Part shown: one piece after another, positions 43,266 to 51,733 of the stretch
Layout: the number at the start of each line of letters is the position of its first letter
How positions within the stretch are numbered: the first letter of the stretch is position 1
NCBI GenBank assembly: GCA_035716025.1
Contig: DASTKH010000043.1
Span: 1 to 64,000 of the forward strand
Source of the DNA: JADGHE01 sp035716025
GTDB lineage: Bacteria > Pseudomonadota > Alphaproteobacteria > Rhizobiales > Xanthobacteraceae
Direction: 5' to 3'
DNA length: 64,000 bases
Notes under the pieces: generated by a model
Told to the model about the DNA's origin: nothing
The model's input: the letters and a program-made list of their open reading frames with translations, nothing else
The model's database searches: none
Made by a program: the position numbers and the translations under genes

Positions 43266-43554
43266 CGCCAACCTCCTCCTCGAAACCGGGGACCCCGTGT
43301 GTCAGTCGCCAGGATTACGCGTTCCGTTCAAAATGGTTGCCGGCCGGCCCGCGGATTGTTTCGAACCGGGCGTCCGATTTCACCGCGAAGCGAGGCATAA
43401 GGAAGGGCGACGGGCCGACTATCGGCCGATGTGGTTAAGCGGCGGTGTCCTGCCGCCCCGGGCGCCGATCATTTCAATTGTCGGTATCAGCCGGCCGCTT
43501 CGGCATCGTGTCGCCGTGCATTTCCCGCAAGAAACGCCGGGCCCATGGCGCGTT
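43266..43554. other. Gap between DUF2865 and lipoprotein genes
   Basis: A 289-base stretch upstream of the DUF2865 gene and downstream of the lipoprotein gene. It should contain the promoter of the DUF2865 gene. I see no convincing gene, repeat or hairpin in it. Confidence 0.4.
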
Positions 43555-43956
43555 TCAACGCGCACGCGCGGCTTCGGCCGACCGAACGGCTGCGGGCACG
43601 CCGCATCCTTTCTCGGCCATCGTCTCCTCGATGAGATGTTTTTCCGCTTGGAGCCTCACCAAGGTCGGGCGATGAACCGTCGCGTTGACGAAATCCCCGC
43701 CGGAGTCGCGCCCCGCCTTCGCCATCGTGGCCCTGACTTCCTCGATCTGCTTCACGAAGGAGTTCCGCCCCGCCGTCAGTTGCTCGCAGTTTTGCCACGC
43801 GAACTTTCCCTGCACGACATAGAGCCGCGACTCGAAGGCCGACTCGCCGGTGCAGGCGACAAGCGGCAAGGCCAGCAAGACGATCGCCGCGCCGGCGGCG
43901 AGGGCGCTCGGGCCGCTCGCGGCCTGCCGCAGGAACGAACCCTTCAATGAATTCAT
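43555..43956 (-). CDS. Small predicted lipoprotein
   Basis: A 133-residue predicted outer-membrane or periplasmic lipoprotein of unknown function. The signal has a hydrophobic core and a lipobox LPLVACTG, with the acylated cysteine near residue 36. The mature part has two more pairs of cysteines or single cysteines (WQNCEQLTAG, EKGCGVPAAV) and a helical, lysine-rich middle. The ATG at 43956 has AAGGAAG upstream. The long open frame continuing upstream to 45393 is a shadow of the moeA-like gene. Confidence 0.7.
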   Translation of the reverse strand: MNSLKGSFLRQAASGPSALAAGAAIVLLALPLVACTGESAFESRLYVVQGKFAWQNCEQLTAGRNSFVKQIEEVRATMAKAGRDSGGDFVNATVHRPTLVRLQAEKHLIEETMAEKGCGVPAAVRSAEAARAR

Positions 43957-44124
43957 ATTTGCCGCTTCCTTGTTTCCGTCGCCGGCCGCGCACAATAGCG
44001 TTCCTCGGAGGGTCTGCCGAGCGGTTCCGGGTAGCTTGTCCCGATCCTTTTTGGTTGTCCGGGGGGATGCGCCGCGACGCCGACTCCCTTGACCCCGAAC
44101 CGGACCCTTCGGCAGACAAGAGGC

Positions 44125-45249
44125 ATGGCCTCTTCCGATAAGCCCCAGCGCATCGCCAGGCTGACGCCGCTCGCCGATGCCTTGGCGGCCCTCGCTCGCG
44201 TGGCCCGCCCGGTCGCGTCGAGAGGCGTCGAGCTCGATCTCGCCCTCGGGCGCGTCATTGCGGCCGATGCGGCGATCCCGCAGAATCGGCACGCTCGCGC
44301 CGTGGCCTTGCGGGATGGCTGGGCGGTCAAGGCGGAGCTTGTCGCCGATGCGGGGGTCTATGCGCCGGTCCCTGTCGCGGCCGCCTGGGTCGAAACCGGC
44401 GAGGTGCTGCCTGATGATGCCGACGCCGTTCTGCCGCCTGACGCCGTGACGGAGGCCGGGGGCGCGCAGGAGGCGACCGTCTCGGCCGCTCCCGGAGAGG
44501 GGGTACTGCGCGCCGTCGCGGGCGGCGCGGCCGAGCCGATCCGCCGGGCCGGCTTTGCCCTGCGCAATGTCGATCTTGCCGCCCTGCGCGCCGCCGGCGT
44601 GCGGCGGGTCGGGGTGCGCGAGCCCCTGGTGCGGATCGTAAGCACGAACCGGCAACTCGGACCCACCGCCGATACGGCAGCGCCTCTCATTGCCGCCCTC
44701 GTCGAGTCCGCCGGGGGACGGGTGCATATCACGCGGGCCTCGGTCACGGCCGGGGCACTCGAGAACGGGCTGCGCGACGGGAACGCCGATGCGGTCATCA
44801 CGATCGGCGGCACCGGCGAGGGACGCGGCGACCGCGCCGTGGCGGTCGCCGCCGCCCATGGGCGGGTGAGCGTGCACGGGATCGGCATTCGGCCGGGGGA
44901 GACCGCGGCCCTTGCCGAAGTGGGCGACCGGCCGGTGCTGATGCTGCCAGGCCGGCTCGATGCGGCCTTCGCAGCCTGGCTTCTGCTCGGCCGACCGCTG
45001 CTTGCGCACCTCACCGGCGCGCAGGCGCAGGATGCGCCAATCGCGGTCCCCTTGCGCCGCAAGATCACCTCCACCATCGGTCTCGCCGAGATCGTGCTTG
45101 TGCGCCTCGGCGAGAGCGGTGCAGAACCGCTCCCGGTCGGGATCGCTCCCGCTGAGGCGCTCGCCCGCGCGGACGCCTGGGTGCTTGTGCCGGCGGAGAG
45201 CGAGGGCTATCCGGCGGGTGCGAGTGTCGAGGCAAGGCCGCTGCCATGA
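44125..45249 (+). CDS. Degenerate MoeA-like molybdopterin-binding protein
   Basis: A 374-residue MoeA paralogue. The overall MoeA order is kept: an N-terminal region ending in DGWAVKAEL (64-72) in place of the DGYAV motif, a barrel-like insert, a MogA-like domain with STNRQL (173-178) where active MoeA has STGDEL, GGTGEGRGD (228-236) in place of GGVSVGxxD, and MLPGRLDAAFAAW for LPGNPVA. The acidic residues of STGDEL are lost, so catalysis in the usual way is doubtful. Its stop overlaps the start of the MoeA-PBP gene (ATGA), which suggests a partner role. The start is uncertain: ATG at 44089 is an alternative. Confidence 0.8.
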   Translation: MASSDKPQRIARLTPLADALAALARVARPVASRGVELDLALGRVIAADAAIPQNRHARAVALRDGWAVKAELVADAGVYAPVPVAAAWVETGEVLPDDADAVLPPDAVTEAGGAQEATVSAAPGEGVLRAVAGGAAEPIRRAGFALRNVDLAALRAAGVRRVGVREPLVRIVSTNRQLGPTADTAAPLIAALVESAGGRVHITRASVTAGALENGLRDGNADAVITIGGTGEGRGDRAVAVAAAHGRVSVHGIGIRPGETAALAEVGDRPVLMLPGRLDAAFAAWLLLGRPLLAHLTGAQAQDAPIAVPLRRKITSTIGLAEIVLVRLGESGAEPLPVGIAPAEALARADAWVLVPAESEGYPAGASVEARPLP

Positions 45250-47240
45250 CCGCAAACCCCGGCCGAATGGAAGAAGGCTCGCGCGACGCGCTGATCGCCG
45301 CGGTACGCCGCGCCGCACGGCAGGAACAGTTCCTGGAGGTGGTTTCGGCCGAGGAAGCGCAAGCGCGCTTTCGACGGCATCTGCCGCAGGCACCGCTTGC
45401 AGGCGAGACGGTTCCGCTTGCGGCCGCGTTGGGGCGCGTTCTTGCCGAGCCGGTTGTCTCCCCCAACGACGTTCCCCCCTTCGACCGCGCGAATGTCGAC
45501 GGCTTCGCGGTGCGGGCCGCCGACACGGCCCAGGCGAGCGAGGCTCAGCCGAGGCGGCTGCCGCTCAACCCCGAGCTCCTGGTCTGCGGGCGGGCCCCGA
45601 CATTGCCGCTTGCGCCGGGAACCGCCACGGCGATCGCGACCGGCGGGATGATTCCCCGCGGTGCCGATGCGGTGGCGATGATCGAATGGACGGAACTCGT
45701 CGAGACGCCGGACGGACCGGCCATCGACCTGCGCCGTGCGGTCGCGCCGGGGCAGTTCGTATCCTATGCGGGTTCCGACATGGCGCGCGGCGAGACCGTG
45801 CTGCGCGCGGGCGCCCGCATCGGTTCGCGCGAGATCGGCATGCTCGCCGCCTGCGGTTTCGCAAGCGTTCAGGTCGTGCGGCGGCCCAAGGTCGCGATCG
45901 TCTCGACCGGCGACGAGCTCACGGCGCCCGGCACGCCGCTGCCGCCCGGCGCAGTCTACGACAGCAACGGCGTCATCCTCGCAGCGGCCGCGGCCGAAGC
46001 CGGCGGCGAGCCGGTCGCCTTCGGCATCGTGGCGGATGAGGAGGCTGCGCTCGAACGGACCCTGCGCGAAGCGCTTGCGGCCTGCGACGTCGTGGTGCTG
46101 AGCGGAGGAACGTCGAAGGGCGCGGGCGACCTGTCGCATCGCGTGGTCGCGCGCCTGGGCCTGCCCGGCATTGTGGTGCATGGCGTCGCACTCAAGCCGG
46201 GAAAGCCGCTTTGCCTTGCGGTGGTTGACGGAAAGCCTGTCGTCGTGCTGCCCGGTTTCCCAACGTCCGCCATCTTCACTTTTCACGCCTTCGTGGCGCC
46301 CGTCCTGCGGATGCTCGGCGGCCTTGCGGCCGAGAGCGGCCGCACGGTCGAAGCCACGGTGCCGGTCCGCGTCACCTCCGAGTTGGGGCGTCAGGAGTTT
46401 CTGCTCGTCGCGCTGAGTGACGGCGGGGACGGCCTGATCGCCTTTCCCTCGCCCAAAGGGTCCGGTTCGGTTACGGCCTTTTCGCAGGCAGACGGCTTCG
46501 TGGAAATCGACGCACTTGCCACGTCGCTGGAGGCCGGCGCGCGCGTGCGCGTGACGCTGATCGGGCAAGCCGTCCGCGCACCCGATCTCGTGATCGCCGG
46601 AAGCCACTGTGTGGCCCTCGATGCGGTTCTCGACGCGCTTGCGGGCCAAGGACTCACCGCGCGCATGATCGCGGTCGGGAGCACGGGCGGGGTTGCGGCC
46701 GCGCGGCGCGGCGAATGCGATCTTGCGCCGGTTCATCTCGTCGACCCGGCGAGCGGCGTCTACAACCGACACCTCGCCGGCCCGGACATCGAACTCGTCC
46801 CCGGCTGGCTGCGCATGCAGGGCGTGCTGTTCCGCCGCGGCGATTCTCGCTTCGAAGGGCGCACGGCGCACGAGGCCATTGCCGCAGCCCTTGCCGATCC
46901 TTCGGCCGTGATGGTCAACCGCAATGCGGGCGCGGGCACCCGCATGCTGATCGATCAGCTTCTGAAGGGCGTGCGCCCGCCGGGATACGGCAACCAGCCG
47001 CGCTCCCACAACGCGGTTGCCGCCGCGATCGCGCAAGGCCGTGCCGACTGGGGCATCGCCATCGAATCGGTGGCCGCGATGTATGAACTCGGCTTCCTGC
47101 CGCTATCGCCGGAGCATTACGACTTCCTGCTGGTGCGCAACCGGCGCGACCGCCCCGCCGTTCAGGCCTTCCTCGCGGCCCTCGCCGCCCCGGAGACGCG
47201 GCAGCGCATCGCCGCGCTCGGCATGAAACCCGCCGCGTAG
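45246..47240 (+). CDS. MoeA-PBP fusion (molybdopterin synthesis)
   Basis: A 664-residue fusion of a full MoeA with a C-terminal periplasmic-binding-protein-like domain, known as an architecture (COG0303 with COG1910). The MoeA part (about 1-430) has intact motifs: DVPPFDRANVDGFAVR (75-90), STGDEL (220-225), SGGTSKGAGD (286-295) and VVLPGFPTSA. The PBP-like part (about 440-664) contains SHCVALDAVLDALAGQGL and MVNRNAGAGTRMLIDQLL; there is no signal peptide, so it is cytoplasmic. A sensor or donor role for molybdate or tungstate is plausible. It is coupled to the degenerate MoeA upstream by a four-base overlap. Confidence 0.9.
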   Translation: MTANPGRMEEGSRDALIAAVRRAARQEQFLEVVSAEEAQARFRRHLPQAPLAGETVPLAAALGRVLAEPVVSPNDVPPFDRANVDGFAVRAADTAQASEAQPRRLPLNPELLVCGRAPTLPLAPGTATAIATGGMIPRGADAVAMIEWTELVETPDGPAIDLRRAVAPGQFVSYAGSDMARGETVLRAGARIGSREIGMLAACGFASVQVVRRPKVAIVSTGDELTAPGTPLPPGAVYDSNGVILAAAAAEAGGEPVAFGIVADEEAALERTLREALAACDVVVLSGGTSKGAGDLSHRVVARLGLPGIVVHGVALKPGKPLCLAVVDGKPVVVLPGFPTSAIFTFHAFVAPVLRMLGGLAAESGRTVEATVPVRVTSELGRQEFLLVALSDGGDGLIAFPSPKGSGSVTAFSQADGFVEIDALATSLEAGARVRVTLIGQAVRAPDLVIAGSHCVALDAVLDALAGQGLTARMIAVGSTGGVAAARRGECDLAPVHLVDPASGVYNRHLAGPDIELVPGWLRMQGVLFRRGDSRFEGRTAHEAIAAALADPSAVMVNRNAGAGTRMLIDQLLKGVRPPGYGNQPRSHNAVAAAIAQGRADWGIAIESVAAMYELGFLPLSPEHYDFLLVRNRRDRPAVQAFLAALAAPETRQRIAALGMKPAA

Positions 47241-47273
47241 CGTTCTCCCGCGCCTCGTAGGCCCGGCGCCCGG

Positions 47274-48014
47274 TCAGATGAAATGGGCGCCGCCGTTGAG
47301 CTGCACGGTCTGGCCGGTCATGTAGGCGTTGGCGGCAACCGCCACGACCAAATCCGCGACCTCTTCCGCCCTTCCGAGACGGCCGAGCGGAATATGCCGC
47401 GCGTGACCGAATTGCGCGCCCGGCACCATGTCGGTTTCGATCTGGGAGGGCGCGACCGCGTTGACGGTAATGCCCTCCGCCGCAAGCCGCGACGCATAGC
47501 CGCGCGTCAAGCCTTCGAGCCCGGCCTTCGAGGCATTGTAATGCACCCCGATCGAACCGGTGCCGCGGGCAGCGCCCGAGGAAATGTTGACGATGCGGCC
47601 CCATTTGCGCGCCCGCATGGCCGGCAGCACCGCCTGGGTGCAGAGGAACGCCGATTTGAGGTTCACCCGCAGGGTCAGATCGAACTCATCTTCAGAGAGG
47701 TCCTCGATGCCGCGGCGAATCGCAATTCCGGCATTGTTGATGAGAATATCGATCGAACCGAGCGCGGCGGTGACCGCCTGGATGAGACGCGCCACGTCCG
47801 CCGCGTTGGAAACGTCGGCGGCGACGGCAAGCGCCCGGCCCCCTTTCGCGACCACCGCCTCCGCGACGGCGCGCGCGGCCTCGGCTTGCTCGCGATAATT
47901 GACCGCGACGTCGGCCCCCGCCTCGGCGAGTGCCAGCGCGATCGCGCGGCCGATGCCGCGTGAGGCGCCCGTGACGAGCGCGACCCGTCCCGCGAAAGGT
48001 GCCGATCGTGTCAT
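47274..48014 (-). CDS. SDR-family oxidoreductase
   Basis: A 246-residue short-chain dehydrogenase, FabG-like. The cofactor loop is VTGASRGIGRAIAL (about residues 14-27), NNAGIAIRRG is conserved, and the catalytic triad is in NISSGAARG (Ser) and HYNASKAGLEGL (Tyr, Lys). The substrate is unknown. It sits alone on the minus strand between moco genes, ending 33 bases from the MoeA-PBP stop. The ATG at 48014 has GGGGGAGGAGG upstream. It could be a carbonyl or beta-ketoacyl reductase. Confidence 0.9.
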   Translation of the reverse strand: MTRSAPFAGRVALVTGASRGIGRAIALALAEAGADVAVNYREQAEAARAVAEAVVAKGGRALAVAADVSNAADVARLIQAVTAALGSIDILINNAGIAIRRGIEDLSEDEFDLTLRVNLKSAFLCTQAVLPAMRARKWGRIVNISSGAARGTGSIGVHYNASKAGLEGLTRGYASRLAAEGITVNAVAPSQIETDMVPGAQFGHARHIPLGRLGRAEEVADLVVAVAANAYMTGQTVQLNGGAHFI

Positions 48015-48109
48015 GCCCTCCTCCCCCTCCAGAGTGAGCGGCTCGGCCGTTTGCCAGCGCCGGCCTGCCCCGGTATGGCTTGGCGACAACAGCGGACGGC
48101 GCGGAAGCC

Positions 48110-48625
48110 ATGCGGGTGATCGGATTGGCAGGCTGGAGCGGCGCAGGCAAGACGACGCTGCTTGCCCGCCTCCTGCCCCGCTTGATCCACCGCGGTCTCG
48201 CCGTCTCGACGGTGAAACATGCCCATCACTCCTTCGACCTCGATCAGCCGGGCAAGGACTCGCACACCCACCGGCTCGCCGGGGCGACGGAAGTGCTGGT
48301 GTCCTCTGCCAAGCGTTGGGCGCTGGTGCACGAACTGCACGGGAGCGAGGAATTGCAATTGCCGGCCCTGCTCGCGAAGCTTTCGCCCGTGGATCTTGTC
48401 CTTGTGGAGGGCTTCAAGCATGGGCCGCACCCGAAACTCGAAATTCACCGCGCGAGCCTCGGCAAGCCCCTGCTCTATCCGGGCGATCCGCGCATCGTCG
48501 CGGTGGCGAGCGATGCGGCGCTTAACAGCGCGCCGATTCCCGTCGTGTCCCTCGACGAAGATGAGGCGATCTGCGACCTTCTCCTGCGCTATGCGGCGCC
48601 GGCAGAGGACCTGATCCGTTCCTGA
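48110..48625 (+). CDS. mobB: Molybdopterin-guanine dinucleotide protein MobB
   Basis: MobB (171 aa) is a GTP-binding adaptor for MGD cofactor synthesis. Walker A is GLAGWSGAGKTTLLARLL at the N-terminus, followed by VSTVKHAHHSFDLDQPGKDS, a family signature, and VDLVLVEGFKHGPHPKLEI. The ATG at 48110 has GGAAG nearby. It diverges from the SDR gene by 95 bases and is followed after 11 bases by moeA, forming a mobB-moeA operon. Confidence 0.94.
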   Translation: MRVIGLAGWSGAGKTTLLARLLPRLIHRGLAVSTVKHAHHSFDLDQPGKDSHTHRLAGATEVLVSSAKRWALVHELHGSEELQLPALLAKLSPVDLVLVEGFKHGPHPKLEIHRASLGKPLLYPGDPRIVAVASDAALNSAPIPVVSLDEDEAICDLLLRYAAPAEDLIRS

Positions 48626-48636
48626 AGGGAGGCGCC

Positions 48637-49905
48637 TTGGCGCAACTGAGCGACGACTGTTTTGCGTTTTCGGGGCCCCTCATGCCGATCGAGGAGGCCG
48701 AGCGCCTCATCGCGCGCATTCCGCCGGTGGAAGGCATCGAAGACATTCCCCTGGCGCATGCGCGCGGCCGCGTGCTCGCCGCCGACCTCGTCGCCCCGCT
48801 CGATCTGCCGCCTTTCGACAATTCGGCCGTTGACGGCTACGCGGTCCGCCATGCCGATCTTGCGGCGGCCGGGGAAACGCGGATGCGCGTCGGCGCCCGT
48901 ATTATGGCCGGGGAGCCGGCTCCGCGGCCGATCGCACCGGGCGAGGCCGTGCGGATTTTCACGGGCGCGCCGATGCCCCCCGGCGCCGACACGGTTTTCA
49001 TGCAGGAGGACTGCCGCGCTGAAGGACAGGAGGTCATTCTGCCGGCCGGGCTGCCCATGGGCGCGAACAGCCGGCGAGCGGGAGAGGACCTCAAGAAGGG
49101 TGCGCTTGCACTTCCTGCCGGGCGGCGGCTCGGGGTCGCCGATCTGGCGCTTGCAGCCGCGCTCGGCCTCACGCATGTGCCGGCGCGCCGCCGGGTCCGC
49201 GTCGCGCTGTTCTCGACGGGCGACGAGCTCGTCGAGGCGGGCGAGGCATTGAAACCTGCCGGCATTCACGATTCCAATCGCGTTCTGATCGCCGCGATGC
49301 TGGATGCGGCCGGCGCCTCGGTGACCGATCTCGGCATTCTGCGCGACGAGCCGACGGCTCTCGTCGCGGCCCTGCGCGGGGCCGCGTGGGACCATGACCT
49401 CATTCTCACCTCCGGGGGCGTGTCGACGGGCGAAGCGGACCATGTCCGGCAGGCCGTCGAGACGGCCGGGCGTCTCGTGTTCTGGCGCGTCGGCATCAAG
49501 CCGGGCCGGCCGGTCGCGCTCGGGGTTATTCCGGGCCGCGCAGGCGAGAACGCGGCCTTCGCGGGCCTGCCCGGAAACCCGGTCGCGGTGTTCGTCACTT
49601 TCGCCCGCATCGTGCGGCCGCTGCTTGCGCGGCTCGCGGGGGCACGGATCGAGCCGCTGGCGGCCTATCCCGTGCGATCCGCCTTCGCCTACAAGAAACG
49701 CGCGGGGCGTCGGGAATATGTGCGCGTGACGCTCCGCCGCGCCGCGGACGGCAACCTCGAAGCCGTGAAACATCCGCGGGAAGGCGCCGGCGTCATCACC
49801 TCGCTGACGGAGACCGACGGCCTTGCGGAACTTGCGGACGATGTCACGGGCATCGCCCCGGGCGACACGGTGGGCTTCATTCCCTACGCGGTCCTGACGG
49901 GCTAA
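48637..49905 (+). CDS. moeA: Molybdopterin molybdotransferase MoeA
   Basis: A 422-residue canonical MoeA that inserts molybdate into adenylylated molybdopterin. All family motifs are intact: DLPPFDNSAVDGYAVR near residue 65, FTGAPMPPGADTV, FSTGDELVEAG near 190, LTSGGVSTGEADHV and AGLPGNPVAVFVTF. It starts at TTG (48637) with AAGGGAGG about five bases upstream. It is the third moeA-type gene in five kilobases. Its stop overlaps, in opposite orientation, the stop of the AGE epimerase by four bases. Confidence 0.95.
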   Translation: MAQLSDDCFAFSGPLMPIEEAERLIARIPPVEGIEDIPLAHARGRVLAADLVAPLDLPPFDNSAVDGYAVRHADLAAAGETRMRVGARIMAGEPAPRPIAPGEAVRIFTGAPMPPGADTVFMQEDCRAEGQEVILPAGLPMGANSRRAGEDLKKGALALPAGRRLGVADLALAAALGLTHVPARRRVRVALFSTGDELVEAGEALKPAGIHDSNRVLIAAMLDAAGASVTDLGILRDEPTALVAALRGAAWDHDLILTSGGVSTGEADHVRQAVETAGRLVFWRVGIKPGRPVALGVIPGRAGENAAFAGLPGNPVAVFVTFARIVRPLLARLAGARIEPLAAYPVRSAFAYKKRAGRREYVRVTLRRAADGNLEAVKHPREGAGVITSLTETDGLAELADDVTGIAPGDTVGFIPYAVLTG

Positions 49906-51089
49906 CGGCCGGCACACGGCGCGCCGGCCTTGGCCGGGCGGCCGAGCACGCGGTCGGCCTCCGTGATGGCGCCGAACAGGTGGTAAAAGGCGCTCGCCGG
50001 CACAAAGGCGATGTCGGGCCGACCGAGCGTGTCCACGCGGTCATACCAGCCTCCGGGAAACGGTCCCGAAAGATGGTCGCGCGCAATCCCCTTGAGGACG
50101 CGCAAGGCGGCCTCCTTGGCTTGCGGATCGCCTGCCTCGTGGCGTACGAGCCAAGCCTTGGCCATTTCGGTCTGCGCCCAGCAACGGCGGGTGGATTTGC
50201 GGATCGCGCCGAAACGGTCCGCCTCGTCGACCACCAGGCCACTCTGCGGATCGGCGAAACGCGCGGCGATGGCAAAGAGCGCATCGGCGAGCCCGTCGGT
50301 CCGGGCGCCGGCGAGCACCCGATATCTGTGCAACAGCCAGACCCATTCGGCGTGATGGCCCGGCTCGATATGGTCCCCCGCCGGCCCCGCCGCCGGCCGC
50401 CACTGGGCGTCGAAGAATTCGCGGAGCGCGCCCGTTTCCGGGTCGATGAATTTCTCCGTGAGCAGAACGAGCAGGCGCCCCGCGCGCGGCAGTGCCTCCG
50501 GATGCCCGGTCGCCTCGTGCAGCGCCAGCAACGCTTCGAACACATGCATGTGCGGGTTCTGCCGACGCGGCAGACGCAAAGGAATGGCTTCGACGAAGCC
50601 GCCTTCCCGATCCGCCAGGTGATCGTCGAGAAAAGCCAGCAATTCGTCGATCATGGCAAAGGCGCGTGGCTCGCCGGTCGCGCGCGCAAGCCAGGAGAGC
50701 GCCAGGAGCACAAAGGCGTGGTCATAGGCATCGCGCGTTGCATCGGCGACATCCCCGTCCGGGGTCAGGGCATGCACGTAGCCGGGCGCCCCGTCGCGTC
50801 CGTGCCGGGCGGCCGCGAGATGTTCGAAACCGCGCAGCGCGATCTCCGCGCCTTCGGGGTGCCAACCGAGAAGGCCCGCGTGGGCGTAGACATAGATCTG
50901 GCGGGCCTGCACCATCGTGCGGCGCAGGCAGGCAAGGTCCGGCCGGCCGGAGAAATCCAGCCTTTCATGAAATCCGCCGCGCTGCCGGTCGAAGCCTTTC
51001 TCGGCCCAAAGCGGCAGGGCAACGTCGCGCGCCCAGTGCCGCAGCGCCGCCACGATGTCCGCCGCATCCTTCGGCAAGGTATGAGCCAT
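49902..51089 (-). CDS. AGE-family epimerase/isomerase
   Basis: A 395-residue (alpha/alpha)6-barrel enzyme of the N-acylglucosamine 2-epimerase family, which includes mannose isomerase and cellobiose epimerase. Conserved elements are GGFHERLDFSGRP near the N-terminus, TMVQARQIYVYAHAG, GGFVEAIPLRLPRRQNPHMH and EPGHHAEWVWLLHRY, with histidines that serve as acid/base groups in the family. The sugar substrate cannot be assigned. It follows mobA by two bases, so a sugar isomerase is co-transcribed with moco genes, which has no obvious reason. Confidence 0.9.
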   Translation of the reverse strand: MAHTLPKDAADIVAALRHWARDVALPLWAEKGFDRQRGGFHERLDFSGRPDLACLRRTMVQARQIYVYAHAGLLGWHPEGAEIALRGFEHLAAARHGRDGAPGYVHALTPDGDVADATRDAYDHAFVLLALSWLARATGEPRAFAMIDELLAFLDDHLADREGGFVEAIPLRLPRRQNPHMHVFEALLALHEATGHPEALPRAGRLLVLLTEKFIDPETGALREFFDAQWRPAAGPAGDHIEPGHHAEWVWLLHRYRVLAGARTDGLADALFAIAARFADPQSGLVVDEADRFGAIRKSTRRCWAQTEMAKAWLVRHEAGDPQAKEAALRVLKGIARDHLSGPFPGGWYDRVDTLGRPDIAFVPASAFYHLFGAITEADRVLGRPAKAGAPCAGR

Positions 51090-51091
51090 GT

Positions 51092-51733
51092 TCAGGTCGC
51101 TCCGGAGGCGGCAAGCCGATTCGCCTGCTCGAGATCCTCGGGCGCGTTGACGTTGAAGAACGGATCGATGGGCCTGTCCGGCCAGTCGGCGACGGCGAGG
51201 CCGTGGCGCGCCGTCCACACCTCGATCTTGCGCAGGTCCTCCTCGACCAAGGCGCGCCGCAGGTTCTCGCGCAAAGCGACCGGCCAGAGCGCCACCACCG
51301 GATGCCGCCACACCCCGGAGCGGGCGCAGGCAAGCGGAACGGCGGCGGCTTCGCGCGCGGCGTGCAAACGCAAGACCATGTCGTTGGGAAGGAATGGGCA
51401 ATCGCCCGGTGCGCTCGCCACCCAGCCGATATCGGGCGCGTTGCAGGCCGCCCAGTCGAGCCCCGCGAGAATGCCCGCAAGCGGCCCGGCGAAACCGGCC
51501 ACATTGTCGGCGACGATTGGCAGCCCCGTCATGGCAAAGCGGGCGGGATCGCCATTGGCGTTGAGAATGAGCCGCGCACATTGCGGAGCAAGACACGCCG
51601 TTACGCGTTCAAGGATCGTCTTGCCGCCGACGCGGAGCAAAGCCTTGTCGCCGCCGCCCATCCGGCGTGCCCGCCCGCCTGCGAGGATGAGGCCGATCGT
51701 CGGAGGAACCACCGCGGCCGCCTTCAGCGCCAT
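51092..51733 (-). CDS. mobA: Molybdenum cofactor guanylyltransferase MobA
   Basis: MobA (213 aa) attaches GMP to molybdopterin, making MGD for enzymes of the DMSO-reductase family such as formate dehydrogenases. The nucleotidyltransferase motif GLILAGGRARRMGGGDKALL lies near residue 14, VASAPGDCPFLPND carries the metal aspartate, and DPFFNVNAPEDLEQA is conserved at the C-terminus. It begins directly after the fdhD stop (no gap) and ends two bases before the AGE gene. Confidence 0.94.
   Translation of the reverse strand: MALKAAAVVPPTIGLILAGGRARRMGGGDKALLRVGGKTILERVTACLAPQCARLILNANGDPARFAMTGLPIVADNVAGFAGPLAGILAGLDWAACNAPDIGWVASAPGDCPFLPNDMVLRLHAAREAAAVPLACARSGVWRHPVVALWPVALRENLRRALVEEDLRKIEVWTARHGLAVADWPDRPIDPFFNVNAPEDLEQANRLAASGAT

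Noticed and set aside
44125..45249. MoeA-like gene as a pseudogene
   Set aside because: The frame is uninterrupted over 374 codons, is coupled to the next gene, and keeps the overall fold order; loss of motif residues suggests altered function, not decay.
43555..45393. 612-codon minus-strand frame
   Set aside because: Only its last 133 codons, from the ATG at 43956, look like a protein (a lipoprotein); the rest is antisense to the MoeA-like gene.
45207..47036. 609-codon minus-strand frame over the MoeA-PBP gene
   Set aside because: Antisense to a certain gene; Arg/His-rich with no domain.
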